DNA from: an uncultured Hyphomonas sp. | GTDB taxonomy: Bacteria > Pseudomonadota > Alphaproteobacteria > Caulobacterales > Hyphomonadaceae | Length of the DNA: 64,000 bases | Direction: 5' to 3' | NCBI RefSeq assembly: GCF_963678195.1 | Contig: NZ_OY782759.1 | Span: 1,426,001-1,490,000, forward strand | Part shown: positions 35,993 through 45,136 of the stretch, one piece after another | How the letters are laid out: each line of letters starts with the position of its first letter | How positions within the stretch are numbered: the first letter of the stretch is position 1 | Translations under genes and position numbers: made by a program | The notes under the pieces: generated by a model | The model's input: the letters and a program-made list of their open reading frames with translations, nothing else | The model's database searches: none | Told to the model about the DNA's origin: nothing

Positions 35993-36940
35993 ATGCGGTT
36001 CCTGCTTTTTATGATTTGTTTTTTTGTTTCAACGGCGTGTGCGAGCACCGAGAATGCGCCACCCGACCCGGCTGCCGCGCTTATTCGTTCGCTTCGTCAA
36101 TCAGATGGCCGCGTAATGGTTGCGGCACATCGCGGTTGCTGGTCCGGTTCGGATGCGCCGGAGAACTCACTTGCAGCGCTCGATGCCTGTATCGAAATCG
36201 GCGTTGATATCATGGAGATTGATCTCCGTCTGACCGTTGATGACCAATTGGTGCTCTCCCACGACGCTTCGCTGGGGCGCATGACAGGTGTCGACATATC
36301 GATCGAAGACCATACCCTTGCGGATCTGCAGGACCTGCCATTGAGAGCGCGCGACGGCGGCGACGAACAACGCGTCACGTCTGAGACCCCTCTCAGTTTC
36401 GCTGAGGCGTTGGAGCACGCGGACCGGCGGATACTGTTTATTCTCGACATTAAAGGTCCACACCCCGATCAGGTGGCCGCGCGGGCGGCAGAAATGCTTT
36501 TGGCGCGCGGCGATTGCGACATTGCCATGTTTGCCTATGTCGCGTCTCCTCAGGAAATGAAATCAGAGTTTGATCCGCTTCTCAACTGTGCGGGGTTCCT
36601 GCCAAATCTGCGCGTGCCCATGGGCGTTATGAGCGATGTTGCGGTGAGCTATAAAGACTTGAACCCGGTCGCTGTCGCCGTCAGGTTTGACGACTGGGCA
36701 TATCTCTATGAGGGCGCGGACGAGGTGCATGATCTGCCGGCCCGGCTCTGGGTGAACACGCTCAGTGATTATCACGCTGGCGGGCTGACCGACGCCGATG
36801 CGCTTTCAGATCCGGACGCACTTTGGGGGCGCCTGATTGACGCTGGCGTGAACATGATTCAGACAGATGAGCCTGCCGCGCTGATTACCTATCTGAATTC
36901 ACGCAAAGTGCTCGACCTGCCGGAAAGTAGTCCTAGATGA
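35993..36940 (+). CDS. Glycerophosphodiester phosphodiesterase family lipoprotein
   Basis: 315 residues from the ATG at 35993, chosen because a lipoprotein signal starts there (LLFMICFFVSTAC lipobox); the longer frame would include the terminator. GDPD signatures: AAHRGCWSGSDAPENS (catalytic H46), DIMEIDLRLTVDDQLVLSHD and a C-terminal NMIQTDEP. Members hydrolyse glycerophosphodiesters to glycerol-3-phosphate and an alcohol; some act on glycerophospho-sugars. It should act in the periplasm or at the outer membrane. The ATGA overlap with the esterase at 36937 shows translational coupling. Confidence 0.9.
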   Translation: MRFLLFMICFFVSTACASTENAPPDPAAALIRSLRQSDGRVMVAAHRGCWSGSDAPENSLAALDACIEIGVDIMEIDLRLTVDDQLVLSHDASLGRMTGVDISIEDHTLADLQDLPLRARDGGDEQRVTSETPLSFAEALEHADRRILFILDIKGPHPDQVAARAAEMLLARGDCDIAMFAYVASPQEMKSEFDPLLNCAGFLPNLRVPMGVMSDVAVSYKDLNPVAVAVRFDDWAYLYEGADEVHDLPARLWVNTLSDYHAGGLTDADALSDPDALWGRLIDAGVNMIQTDEPAALITYLNSRKVLDLPESSPR

Positions 36941-37758
36941 CATGTCGATTTGTGCTGTGTTCCGTGGTGTTCGTCATGTCAGCGTGTGCCGGCGTTTCGT
37001 CAGATTTGCAGACCTTGCCGCCGGAACCACCAGAAGTGTTTCTTCTCATGGGGCAGTCGAACATGTCGGGCCGAGGACACTTGGAAGACCTGCCGGATGG
37101 CAGGCTGGCCCCAACCCCGAATATTCAGGCCTACGGCAATGACGGCATGCTGCGGATGGCAGCTGCGCCCGTGGATTCTGCTCTCAATCAGATAGATCAG
37201 GTGTCCGCAGACCGGAGCGCCGGAGTCGATCCGGGGCTTGCTTTTGCGCATGAAATACTCCGTGAGCATCCATTTCGGAACATCATCCTTGTCCCGTGCG
37301 CCAAAGGCGGGTCTGCCATTTCAGAATGGGCGCGCAGCTTGTCGCGCGACACGTTGTATGGATCGTGCCTGGCCCGCGCGATTGAAGCGTCTGAGTACGG
37401 CGCGGTCTCCGGCATTCTTTGGTATCAGGGCGAAAGCGATACAGACCGGTTTGAAGACGCCGCCGCTTGGTCGGACCGTTTCCGGACCATCGTTGCAGAC
37501 CTGCGGACCGATCTTGCAGACAATGACCTGCCTTTCGTAATGATCTCGATCGGTGACCGGCCGGAAAAAGGACGGTTCGCGGAGCGCTTTCCGGCCTGGG
37601 GGGCTCTTCAGACGGCACAGGATGCGTTTCAGGCGGACACTGTGATCGTCGTGCCCGCAGCAGGCTTGGGCCGCAATGACGACCAGCTTCACCTTTCCAC
37701 AGATGGGCTTTTAGAACTCGGGCAACGAATTGCTGATGCTTGGCTGCAAGAACAATGA
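36937..37758 (+). CDS. SASA-domain carbohydrate esterase lipoprotein
   Basis: 273 residues. Lipobox MSAC (C17). The nucleophile motif is FLLMGQSNMSG (S41), with a central GILWYQGESD and the catalytic Asp/His region DDQLHLSTDG near the end. This is the sialate-O-acetylesterase/SGNH family (DUF303), which removes acetyl groups from sugars. It starts inside the GDPD stop (ATGA). The two enzymes may strip acetyl and glycerophosphate groups from one substrate. A fragment of its last 28 codons is repeated at 8502-8585. Confidence 0.88.
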   Translation: MTCRFVLCSVVFVMSACAGVSSDLQTLPPEPPEVFLLMGQSNMSGRGHLEDLPDGRLAPTPNIQAYGNDGMLRMAAAPVDSALNQIDQVSADRSAGVDPGLAFAHEILREHPFRNIILVPCAKGGSAISEWARSLSRDTLYGSCLARAIEASEYGAVSGILWYQGESDTDRFEDAAAWSDRFRTIVADLRTDLADNDLPFVMISIGDRPEKGRFAERFPAWGALQTAQDAFQADTVIVVPAAGLGRNDDQLHLSTDGLLELGQRIADAWLQEQ

Positions 37759-37779
37759 GCCAGCCGGCATTGTCAGAGG

Positions 37780-38603
37780 GGCATTGTCAAAGGAACCGGG
37801 CTTGAGGTGAGCATATCTGGCGTTTAGCCTTGGAAAATGACCAAGAACCCGTTCCGCTACTTCAAAACCTCGCCAGAGATCATCCAGCTTGCGGTGATGC
37901 TGTATGTTCGTTTCCCGCTGTCGCTGCGCAATGTTGAAGATCTGCTCCATGAACGCGGTATCGATATCTGCCACGAAACGGTCCGTCACTGGGTAGATCG
38001 TTTCGGCACTTACTTCGCGCACAAAATCCGGAAGCGCCGCTCGGAAAGAATGAGGCAGTCACCGCAATGGCAGTGGCATTTGGACGAAGTCTTTGTGAAG
38101 ATCCGTGGGAAGACTCACTACCTGTGGCGCGCAGTTGATCACGAAGGTGAGGTTTTGGAGTCCTTCGTGACGAAGACCCACGACAAGGCTTCCGCATTGA
38201 AATTCCTAAGGAAAGCCATGAAGCGGTATGGCAATCCACATGTCGTGGTGACTGACAAGTGCCCATCGTATCGAGCCGCGATGAAAGTGATTGGGAACGC
38301 GGGCCGCCAGGAAACAGGGCGTCATCTCAACAATCGGGCTGAGAACTCTCACTTGCCATTCAGAAGGCGAGAGCGGGCGATGTCTCGATTCCGGCGCATG
38401 CGAAGTTTGCAGAAATTCGCTTCAATCCATTCGTCTGTGTACAATCACTTCAATCATCAAAGGAATATCGAGAGCAGGGCCAGGTTCAAATCGCTACGTG
38501 ACGCCGCTCTTCTCGAATGGCGCGAGTTAGCCGCTGCCTGAGACCTGCTCGTCCGCGAAAACGGAGACTGGTTCGAATTTGTCTCCCCCCCCGTGACAGC
38601 ACC
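37780..38603 (+). mobile_element. IS6-family insertion sequence, copy 3
   Basis: 824 bp from GGCATTGTCAA to TGACAGCACC. The right end is interrupted by a run of eight Cs (TTTGTCT then C8) that the other copies lack. That may weaken transposase binding there. Flanks GTCAGAGG and CATTGCGT do not match. It follows the SASA gene by 21 bases. Confidence 0.9.
37837..38541 (+). CDS. IS6-family transposase
   Basis: 234 residues, full length. DDE core intact: WHLDEVFVKIRGKTHYLWRA, VVVTDKCPSYRAAM, NNRAENSHLPFRRRER. C-terminus RDAALLEWRELAAA. It belongs to the subgroup with QSPQWQWHLDE, shared with the copy at 59464 and distinct from the RSPQWRWHLDE form of copies 2 and 5. Nothing suggests loss of function within the gene. 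Confidence 0.93.
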   Translation: MTKNPFRYFKTSPEIIQLAVMLYVRFPLSLRNVEDLLHERGIDICHETVRHWVDRFGTYFAHKIRKRRSERMRQSPQWQWHLDEVFVKIRGKTHYLWRAVDHEGEVLESFVTKTHDKASALKFLRKAMKRYGNPHVVVTDKCPSYRAAMKVIGNAGRQETGRHLNNRAENSHLPFRRRERAMSRFRRMRSLQKFASIHSSVYNHFNHQRNIESRARFKSLRDAALLEWRELAAA

Positions 38604-38805
38604 CATTGCGTGTAGGCGAGCGACGAGAAACAACCGGCATTACATCATCTTAAACCGATTTCCTCTGACAATGCCTGTCAAAGTCATGGCGTGCCAGATC
38701 TCATACTTGTCTCACGTGGCGTCGCAATTCTGTCACCGGAGATGACTACGCGTGCGCTCGTACTGACGGTTTGTTCTGTCATGTGAGTTGAGGGCAACAC
38801 GGGCG

Positions 38806-39447
38806 ATGAGTACCGATCAGGTTTTGCTGAAGAGTTCGGGGCTGTCTCTCGCGGCAGGGGCGCCAAAGCACAGGCAGGATGCCACCCACACGACAGGCGG
38901 CGCCGGTCAATTCAAAACCCGAAGGCACATGTTTGCGCTCCAGTCACTTTTGAAGGAGCATGGCGAAGCATTGAAAATTGCGCTCATGAAGCGCTTCCGC
39001 GCGCCTCCACCAGATCCTGACGATGCGATCCAGAGTGCGATATTGAAGTTTCTGGAAATCGAGCGGTCGGGAAGCGTACGCAATGTACGAGCCTTTCTTT
39101 ACGCGCTTTCGCGCAACCTGATGCTGGACGAACTTCGCAAGATGAAAGTCCGCGCGAGTTACCGGGATCAGGAGGTTTTGGATTCTGAAGGCGTTGACGC
39201 GTTTGAACCGTCGACGCCGGAATCGGTCATGCTTCATCGCGAGCGGTACATATTGCTCAACCGGGCGATTGCGAGCCTGGATGCAGAGGCCCGTCAACTT
39301 GTGGTGCTCAGCCGGATCGAGAACCTATCATACGCCGAGATATCCAAGCGGACCGGACGGTCTCCGGCTTATATCAGCCGGAGTATCCAGAAGTCGCTGA
39401 AAATCCTGTCTGAATTTCTGACAAGAAACGGTTTGGGGGACGATTGA
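38806..39447 (+). CDS. ECF sigma factor
   Basis: 213 residues from the ATG at 38806; a later ATG at 38929 would give a more typical ~172 residues. Region 2: ALMKRFRAPPPDPDDAIQSA, RAFLYALSRNLMLDELRKM. Region 4: LNRAIASLDAEARQLVVLSR, LSYAEISKRTGRSPAYISRS. It is the first gene of a sigma/FecR/TBDR/PhoD operon and overlaps fecR (TTGA). The stretch 38604-38805 upstream holds an IS6-end relic and nothing else clear. Confidence 0.9.
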   Translation: MSTDQVLLKSSGLSLAAGAPKHRQDATHTTGGAGQFKTRRHMFALQSLLKEHGEALKIALMKRFRAPPPDPDDAIQSAILKFLEIERSGSVRNVRAFLYALSRNLMLDELRKMKVRASYRDQEVLDSEGVDAFEPSTPESVMLHRERYILLNRAIASLDAEARQLVVLSRIENLSYAEISKRTGRSPAYISRSIQKSLKILSEFLTRNGLGDD

Positions 39448-40457
39448 CCATTTCTGCATCATACAAAGATGAAGCTCTTGAGTGGTTCGCAATTCGCCTG
39501 AGCGGCGAGATTGATGAAACACAAAGTGCAGAATTGCGAGCCTGGCAGAGCCAGTCGGAACTGCACCGGCGTGCCTATGAGGAACTGGTGCGGCTCTGGG
39601 GCGATCTGGATTGGGACGAAACGCTTAATCAGGAAGCCATGGATGACATTGTGACTTTCGCGCCGGCGTCGGAGAAGCCTGTACGGCGCTTTGTGCCAGC
39701 AATGTCACTCGTTGGGGGATTGCTGGCAGCGTGCGTCGCGTTGACGGCCCTGTTCGTTTCATATGGCTCAACCGTAACGCATCCTGTTTCGACACTGAGC
39801 CCGATCCCGCCGGAGACTGTTTATCAAACAGCAATCGGTGAAGTTCGTAACGTTACGCTGGACGATGGCTCTGAAGTCACGCTGGCCGGCCAGTCGCAGC
39901 TGGTCATCAAGCAGATGGATGACAAGCGATTGGTCGAGCTCCGAAAGGGGGATGGCTATTTCAAGATCAGCCGCGATGCGTCCCGGCCCTTTGAGGTTGA
40001 AACGGATCAGCTAAAGGTGATCGTTCTTGGTACGGAATTCGAGATCAACTCAAAGCCGGATCACGGCGAGGTCAGCGTCGCAAAGGGGGTTGTGGAAGTG
40101 ACTAGCCTCGATCTGGCCCGGAAGGTTCAGATTTCGGTTGGTGAGCGAGCTGTGGTGGGCTGGCGCGGTGAAATCGAGACATCGGATTTCGACGTGTCCC
40201 GCATCGCCAACTGGCGCGACAATAGACTGAGCTTCGTCAACACTTCACTCCAGGAACTGATTTCTGAAACGAACCAGTATTACCCTGAGGGAATCTATCT
40301 GGGGTCGAGGGATATCTCTGAGCTGAAAGTCACGGCGTCCTTCCGGACGGATCAGGTCGAAACGGCAGTGTCCGGCATCGCGCGAAGTCTTGGCTTGTCC
40401 GTCATCAGGACGGAAGCGGGCGCACTGGTCCTGCTGGAGCAAGACGCGGGAAAATAA
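39444..40457 (+). CDS. FecR-type sigma regulator
   Basis: 337 residues from a TTG that overlaps the sigma-factor stop. Cytoplasmic DUF4880 region (EWFAIRLSGEIDETQSAELR, WQSQSELHRRAYEEL), a transmembrane helix near residues 75-100 (LVGGLLAACVALTALFVSY), then the periplasmic FecR fold (VTLDDGSEVTLAGQSQLV, ASRPFEVETDQLKVIVLGTE). It couples the downstream STN receptor to the sigma factor. The operon order sigma-fecR-transducer matches the fec paradigm. Confidence 0.92.
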   Translation: MTISASYKDEALEWFAIRLSGEIDETQSAELRAWQSQSELHRRAYEELVRLWGDLDWDETLNQEAMDDIVTFAPASEKPVRRFVPAMSLVGGLLAACVALTALFVSYGSTVTHPVSTLSPIPPETVYQTAIGEVRNVTLDDGSEVTLAGQSQLVIKQMDDKRLVELRKGDGYFKISRDASRPFEVETDQLKVIVLGTEFEINSKPDHGEVSVAKGVVEVTSLDLARKVQISVGERAVVGWRGEIETSDFDVSRIANWRDNRLSFVNTSLQELISETNQYYPEGIYLGSRDISELKVTASFRTDQVETAVSGIARSLGLSVIRTEAGALVLLEQDAGK

Positions 40458-40594
40458 GAAGGTTTCGTGAAATCCCCACTCGGCCTGAAATGGCCTCCCG
40501 GGTCGCACGTCTAGTTTTCATGAGGCCGTTGGGCACGGGGTTCCAACGGCCAAGCATGCCCGGCCCCGGGCTTGGTTCCAACTTGGATATGATC

Positions 40595-43321
40595 ATGAAA
40601 AAGACGACCTTCAGCTTTCGACACCTTCTGTTCTGCTCGGCAGCCGGCCTCATTCTTTCGAATTCTGCACTGGCCGACGAGGAGACCTTCAGCAAAGCGG
40701 ATATCCGGATCCCGTCCCAGTCTCTTGAAACGGCGATCAACGACCTTTCGGTGCAGACGGGGGCTGTTATCGTTGTTCCCGGGGCGCTCACCGACGGAAT
40801 TCGCAGTGGCACAGTTTCGGGTGTCATGACCCCCATCGAGGCGTTGTCGAAATTGTTGCAAGGGACCCAGCTCACTTACGCAATTGATGAGCAAGGAGCG
40901 ATCATCATATCAAAGGTTGAGGTTCGTGGCGCAACCGGTGGTGCTGCGAGCCTTGAAACAAGTGCCGGTGACTCTGAGACGGATGTTGCCGTACTTGGCA
41001 CGATCACGGTGACCGGCACGCGTCTGGATCCTCTGAACCAGCTTCAGAAAGGTGCCACGGATTCTCTGACGGGTCTGTCATTGTCCCTTCTGGAAACGCC
41101 GCGGGCGGCCAGCCGTGTAAGCGAGATCACGATTGACCGCTATGGCATGGAAGATGTCGACGATCTGCTCTCTGCCGTTCCGGGGACGTTCACCGCAAGT
41201 TTTTTTGGCGTGCCGGGCAACCTGAATGTACGGGGTACACTGGCGGATACCTATTTTCAGGGGTTCAAGCGGATTGAGAACCGCGGAAACTATTCTTCCA
41301 ACCTCAGTGCCGCTTCCTATGTCGAGGTTCTTCGCGGTCCGGCATCTCCGATTTACGGTCCCGGGAAAGTCGGAGGTCTACTGAACTTCATACCGAAAAC
41401 GGCTCGCGGAGAAGACAAGGAATATGTCGAAACAATTGGTGGGTCCGTATCTGCAACGGTCGGTTCCTATGACAAGAAGCTGGTGTCGGGCGAAGTTTAC
41501 ATTCCAGCCGGCAAGGGCGGGTTCTCCTTGTTCGGCGAGTACGAAGACTCCGGATCTTACTATAACAATGTCGATCCCCAGCATAAAAACCTCCAGGGTA
41601 CATATGTTGGTGATCTGACCGAAAATTGGTCGGTCGAGCTCAATGCGATGTATTTCCAGGAGTCTGGACGCATCCAGACCCCGGGCTGGAACAGGGTCAC
41701 CCAGGAACTCATAGACAACGGCACTTATATTACCGGATGGGACACGGATATCCAGGACACAGATGGCGACGGTTATCTCAGCTACGAAGAGATCGATGCT
41801 GTCGTCGGAGCCAATTATGGCACCTCGAATATCCGGCAGATTGCCGAATATTATGGTTCAAATCGCCCCGAATTTGCGCTGGATGAAGGTGTCGGTACGA
41901 CTAAGCTGGACGGAAGCAATATTCTCGCCGCCAAGGGGGACTATAACGACACGGACACTTTTACGGCGTATGCCGGGCTTGAGCGAACCATTGGCGAAAC
42001 AGGGACGCTGCGCTTCCAGGCTTTCATCGACAAAATGGAAAACCAGCGCTTCAACAGCTTTGGTTTTGCTGCAGACTATGAAGCCCAGGCGGAAGAAGCG
42101 CGTGCCAGCTACGCGTTCAAAACCGACTTCGGCTCAGTTATCACCACTGACAATGTCGTGGGGGTAGGCTATCGCCACCACGACGCGAAACAATATGAAA
42201 CCTTCCTGTCGGGTTATATTGCGTCCGACCGCCGCGATCTGTCCGTGGGTTCGCAGGCGAATGATCGCATTATGGCCGTTCGCTTCGATGAGGCCGGAAA
42301 GCCTGTCTGGGACAGCCGCTACGATATGGAATGGTCATCCAGGTCGGTATTTGCAGTGTCGGACATGAAGATTTTCGACAGACTGGCGCTTCTGGTCGGC
42401 TGGCGATATGACGACTATGATGCAAACGCGATCAATACGGGGCAGACCGTGTTTGGTATCGCGAACAAGCTCGTCAAGGACTCGGATGGAGTTCAGAGCT
42501 GGTCCGCGGCCCTGCGCTATGAAACGCCCTTCGGTATTACGCCTTACATCACCTATGCAGATTCCCGTTCGTTGGAGTCGACCCAGACAGGCGGTATCAG
42601 CACAGGGACGATTGCCGCCAATCTCTTCATCTCTCCGTCAGAGCTGAAAGAGGCTGGTGCCAAGTTTTCGGTGCTCAACGGCAACCTGTTCGGTGGCGTG
42701 GCCTATTACGAACAATTCCGTCGACAAGCCGATCAGTTCGGAAATGTTGACGGGACGACTGCCAAAGGCGTCGAACTTGAGGTTCACTGGCTGGCATCTG
42801 ACAATCTCTCATTTGCAGGTTCGGTGACTGATCAGGAAACGCGTGTCGATGCGCCCGGAGCCGGAAAGGGGGAATACTTGCAGGTTCGTCCCGACCAGTT
42901 CGGGGTCGACAATGTTCTCGGATATGGTGGTACGTTTGCCTTCAACAATGCGGGACACGTACCTGAACTTGCAGACGGCTACACCCTGACGACCATCCCG
43001 GATCGGGTGGCCAGTCTCTACGGGACCTATACGACGAACAGGTTCCGTCTGGCCGATTTGTCTTCTCAGGCTGGCGTCACACTTGGGGCAACTTATGTTT
43101 CCGAGACGGGGGGCATCCTGCCGAATGACATCGTTCTGCCGTCATACACATTGGCCAATGGTGCGGCCTTCCTGGACCTGGGGAATTTCACCATCTCCGC
43201 GAACGTCGACAATATTTTTGACGAACGTTACTTCACGCCGGCCGCTGAAGTTTACAAGGAAGTCGCGGTCATGCCGGGCCTTCCGAGGACTTACAAGATG
43301 ACGATCAAGTATCGTTTCTAG
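40595..43321 (+). CDS. TonB-dependent transducer receptor with STN domain
   Basis: 908 residues from the ATG at 40595 (40589 also possible). Signal peptide CSAAGLILSNSALA. STN domain residues ~32-105 (IRIPSQSLETAINDLSVQTG, MTPIEALSKLLQGTQL). Plug: LETPRAASRVSEITIDRYG, AVPGTFTASFFGVPGNLNVRG, YVEVLRGPASPIYGPGKVGG. The plug resembles FhuE/FpvA-type siderophore receptors more than the others in the window. An acidic repeat in a loop (DTDIQDTDGDGYLSYEEIDA) looks like an EF-hand/Ca-binding site. It is followed by a PhoD phosphatase. Confidence 0.92.
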   Translation: MKKTTFSFRHLLFCSAAGLILSNSALADEETFSKADIRIPSQSLETAINDLSVQTGAVIVVPGALTDGIRSGTVSGVMTPIEALSKLLQGTQLTYAIDEQGAIIISKVEVRGATGGAASLETSAGDSETDVAVLGTITVTGTRLDPLNQLQKGATDSLTGLSLSLLETPRAASRVSEITIDRYGMEDVDDLLSAVPGTFTASFFGVPGNLNVRGTLADTYFQGFKRIENRGNYSSNLSAASYVEVLRGPASPIYGPGKVGGLLNFIPKTARGEDKEYVETIGGSVSATVGSYDKKLVSGEVYIPAGKGGFSLFGEYEDSGSYYNNVDPQHKNLQGTYVGDLTENWSVELNAMYFQESGRIQTPGWNRVTQELIDNGTYITGWDTDIQDTDGDGYLSYEEIDAVVGANYGTSNIRQIAEYYGSNRPEFALDEGVGTTKLDGSNILAAKGDYNDTDTFTAYAGLERTIGETGTLRFQAFIDKMENQRFNSFGFAADYEAQAEEARASYAFKTDFGSVITTDNVVGVGYRHHDAKQYETFLSGYIASDRRDLSVGSQANDRIMAVRFDEAGKPVWDSRYDMEWSSRSVFAVSDMKIFDRLALLVGWRYDDYDANAINTGQTVFGIANKLVKDSDGVQSWSAALRYETPFGITPYITYADSRSLESTQTGGISTGTIAANLFISPSELKEAGAKFSVLNGNLFGGVAYYEQFRRQADQFGNVDGTTAKGVELEVHWLASDNLSFAGSVTDQETRVDAPGAGKGEYLQVRPDQFGVDNVLGYGGTFAFNNAGHVPELADGYTLTTIPDRVASLYGTYTTNRFRLADLSSQAGVTLGATYVSETGGILPNDIVLPSYTLANGAAFLDLGNFTISANVDNIFDERYFTPAAEVYKEVAVMPGLPRTYKMTIKYRF

Positions 43322-43332
43322 CGATTGCATAC

Positions 43333-43364
43333 AGCGGCTGACGGCGGTTGCGTCGTCAGCCGCT
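43333..43364 (+). other. Intercistronic hairpin between TBDR and phoD
   Basis: AGCGGCTGACG and CGTCAGCCGCT pair perfectly (11 bp) around a 10-base loop, 11 bases after the TBDR stop, followed by a pyrimidine-rich TCTTCTCCTT. It may be a weak terminator or a 3'-end stabiliser. Confidence 0.65.
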
Positions 43365-43392
43365 TCTTCTCCTTGCATTGGGCGACGTACAC

Positions 43393-45114
43393 ATGAACGA
43401 CAAATCATCGACACCGAAATCCGGGACTCTTACACGCCGCGATGCGCTTCGCCGCGTCACAGGTGCTGCGGGCCTTGCCGCTCTGACGGGCTGCCAGGCT
43501 ACCGGACGGGACCTCAGTAGCGCAGCGCCTGAGCAGGCGAAGTTCGGGTGGGGCGTTGCCAGCGGTGATCCAACCCGGTCTGCCGTCGTCATCTGGACGC
43601 GCGCGATACCGGAAAATCCTGCAGCAACGAGCCTGGAGCTGGTTTACGAACTGTCGGAAGATCCAGGTTTCATGCGCATTGTGAGGTCTGGCGCCATTCG
43701 GACTTCAGCCGGGAGGGATTTTACCGCCAAGGCGGATGTGACAGGACTTGAAGCCGGGTGCACCTATTTTTACCGGTTTCGGGCGGGGCGGGCATTGTCT
43801 CCTGTCGGACGGACCAGGACGCTTCCGGCAGACGATAGCAAGCCGATCAACATCGCGCTGGCCTCCTGCGCCAACTTTCCGTCCGGCTTCTACAACGCGT
43901 ACAGGGAAATCTCGAAGATTGAAGATCTCGATGCCGTTATTCATGTCGGCGACTATATCTATGAGCATGCTGCCGGCGAGTATGATGGGGCTGTCGGTGA
44001 GCGTATCGGGCGGGTCCATATCCCTGCCAATGAAATTGTCACGCTGGAAGACTATCGTCAGAGGCTGGCTCAGTACCGGGAGGATGTGGACCTGCAGGCG
44101 GCCCATGCACATGCACCATTCATTACCGTTTGGGACGATCATGAAACCGCAAACAATAGCTGGCAGGAAGGAGCATCCGGACATGACCCTGAGACGGAAG
44201 GGCGTTGGCGAACGCGCCGGGATGCAGCCCTGCAGGCCTATTTCGAATGGTTGCCCATGCGGGACCCTCAGCCGGGCTCAGCCCGCGAACGACTGAACCG
44301 TGTTTACGATTTTGGATCCATTGCGAGCGTGGTGGTTATTGAAACCCGCCTGACCGGCCGGGACAAGCAGCTTTCCTATGCCGAAGATATGCCCATGCAC
44401 AAGGATGGTACGCCGGATATTGAAGCCTTTGAGCGGAACGTGCTGGAGTCTCCTGATCGCAGCATGATGGGTGCGTCGCAAGAAGCTTGGTTTGCGGAAG
44501 CGCTGCAGAGTTCACGTCAACGGAACATGCAATGGCAGGTTATCGCCAACCAGACGGTTATGGCGCGTATGCGCACCCCGGATTTCATGACGGTTCTGCC
44601 AGCAGATATTGTGGAGCCTGCAATCGAAAGGGGCGGATACGTCGCAGGATGGCTGCAACGCAGCACATTGGGCTTGCCGGTCGGACTGGACTCCTGGGAT
44701 GGCTATCCCGCGGCTCGGAAGCGGCTTTATGAGGCGGCTCAATCGGCGGGTGCCAACCTCGTTGTGTTGTCAGGCGACAGTCACATGTTCTGGGCCAACG
44801 ACCTACATCATCCGGACTCGGAATCCTTCGTCGGCGTCGAGTTGGCAACGGGCAGCATTACCTCACCGGGTGGCTATGGGTACATCAGCAATACTCCGGA
44901 ATTCTATGCCACTGTCGAAGACGCAGTCATCAGGAAAAATCCAGATGTGAAATATGCGAACGTTCGAGATCACGGGTTCATCCATCTTACGCTTACGCGG
45001 GATCGTGTGCGGGCCAGATATATCGCTGTCAGCACCATAACCGATCCCAACTACGTTGCGCATTGCTTCCTCGACGTTGTTGCGACGCCGAAGTCCGGTC
45101 TGAAACGGAGCTGA
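43393..45114 (+). CDS. phoD: PhoD-family alkaline phosphatase, Tat lipoprotein
   Basis: 573 residues from the ATG at 43393. Twin-arginine motif LTRRDALRR and lipobox LTGC. PhoD N-terminal domain (FGWGVASGDPTRSAVVIWTR), then the catalytic domain: ALASCANFPSGFY, AVIHVGDYIYEHAAGEY, FITVWDDHETANNSW, VVLSGDSHMFWANDL. It is only distantly like the phoD at 22558 and has extra insertions. It is the fourth gene of the sigma-controlled operon. PhoD under a fec-type sigma rather than PhoB control would be unusual. Confidence 0.92.
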   Translation: MNDKSSTPKSGTLTRRDALRRVTGAAGLAALTGCQATGRDLSSAAPEQAKFGWGVASGDPTRSAVVIWTRAIPENPAATSLELVYELSEDPGFMRIVRSGAIRTSAGRDFTAKADVTGLEAGCTYFYRFRAGRALSPVGRTRTLPADDSKPINIALASCANFPSGFYNAYREISKIEDLDAVIHVGDYIYEHAAGEYDGAVGERIGRVHIPANEIVTLEDYRQRLAQYREDVDLQAAHAHAPFITVWDDHETANNSWQEGASGHDPETEGRWRTRRDAALQAYFEWLPMRDPQPGSARERLNRVYDFGSIASVVVIETRLTGRDKQLSYAEDMPMHKDGTPDIEAFERNVLESPDRSMMGASQEAWFAEALQSSRQRNMQWQVIANQTVMARMRTPDFMTVLPADIVEPAIERGGYVAGWLQRSTLGLPVGLDSWDGYPAARKRLYEAAQSAGANLVVLSGDSHMFWANDLHHPDSESFVGVELATGSITSPGGYGYISNTPEFYATVEDAVIRKNPDVKYANVRDHGFIHLTLTRDRVRARYIAVSTITDPNYVAHCFLDVVATPKSGLKRS

Positions 45115-45136
45115 CGCGATTCCAGGAACTCAGCCG

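Larger units (their letters stand above)
37766..38675. repeat. Outer inverted repeats flanking IS6 copy 3
   Basis: The 14-mer GGCATTGTCAGAGG at 37766-37779 recurs in inverse orientation at 38662-38675. Both look like an IS6 left terminus. They enclose copy 3 (37780-38603) and about 58 bp of unknown sequence to its right. This looks like copy 3 inserted at the edge of an older IS6-end-bearing segment. Confidence 0.55.

Noticed and set aside
38662-38681. CTGACA/CTGTCA direct repeat that looks like a Pho box upstream of the sigma factor
   Set aside because: The repeat spacing is 10 rather than 11 and the sequence is better explained as an inverted IS6 terminus.
38684-38866. A 60-codon minus-strand frame overlapping the start of the sigma gene
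   Set aside because: No ribosome site, no motif and overlap with a coupled operon start.
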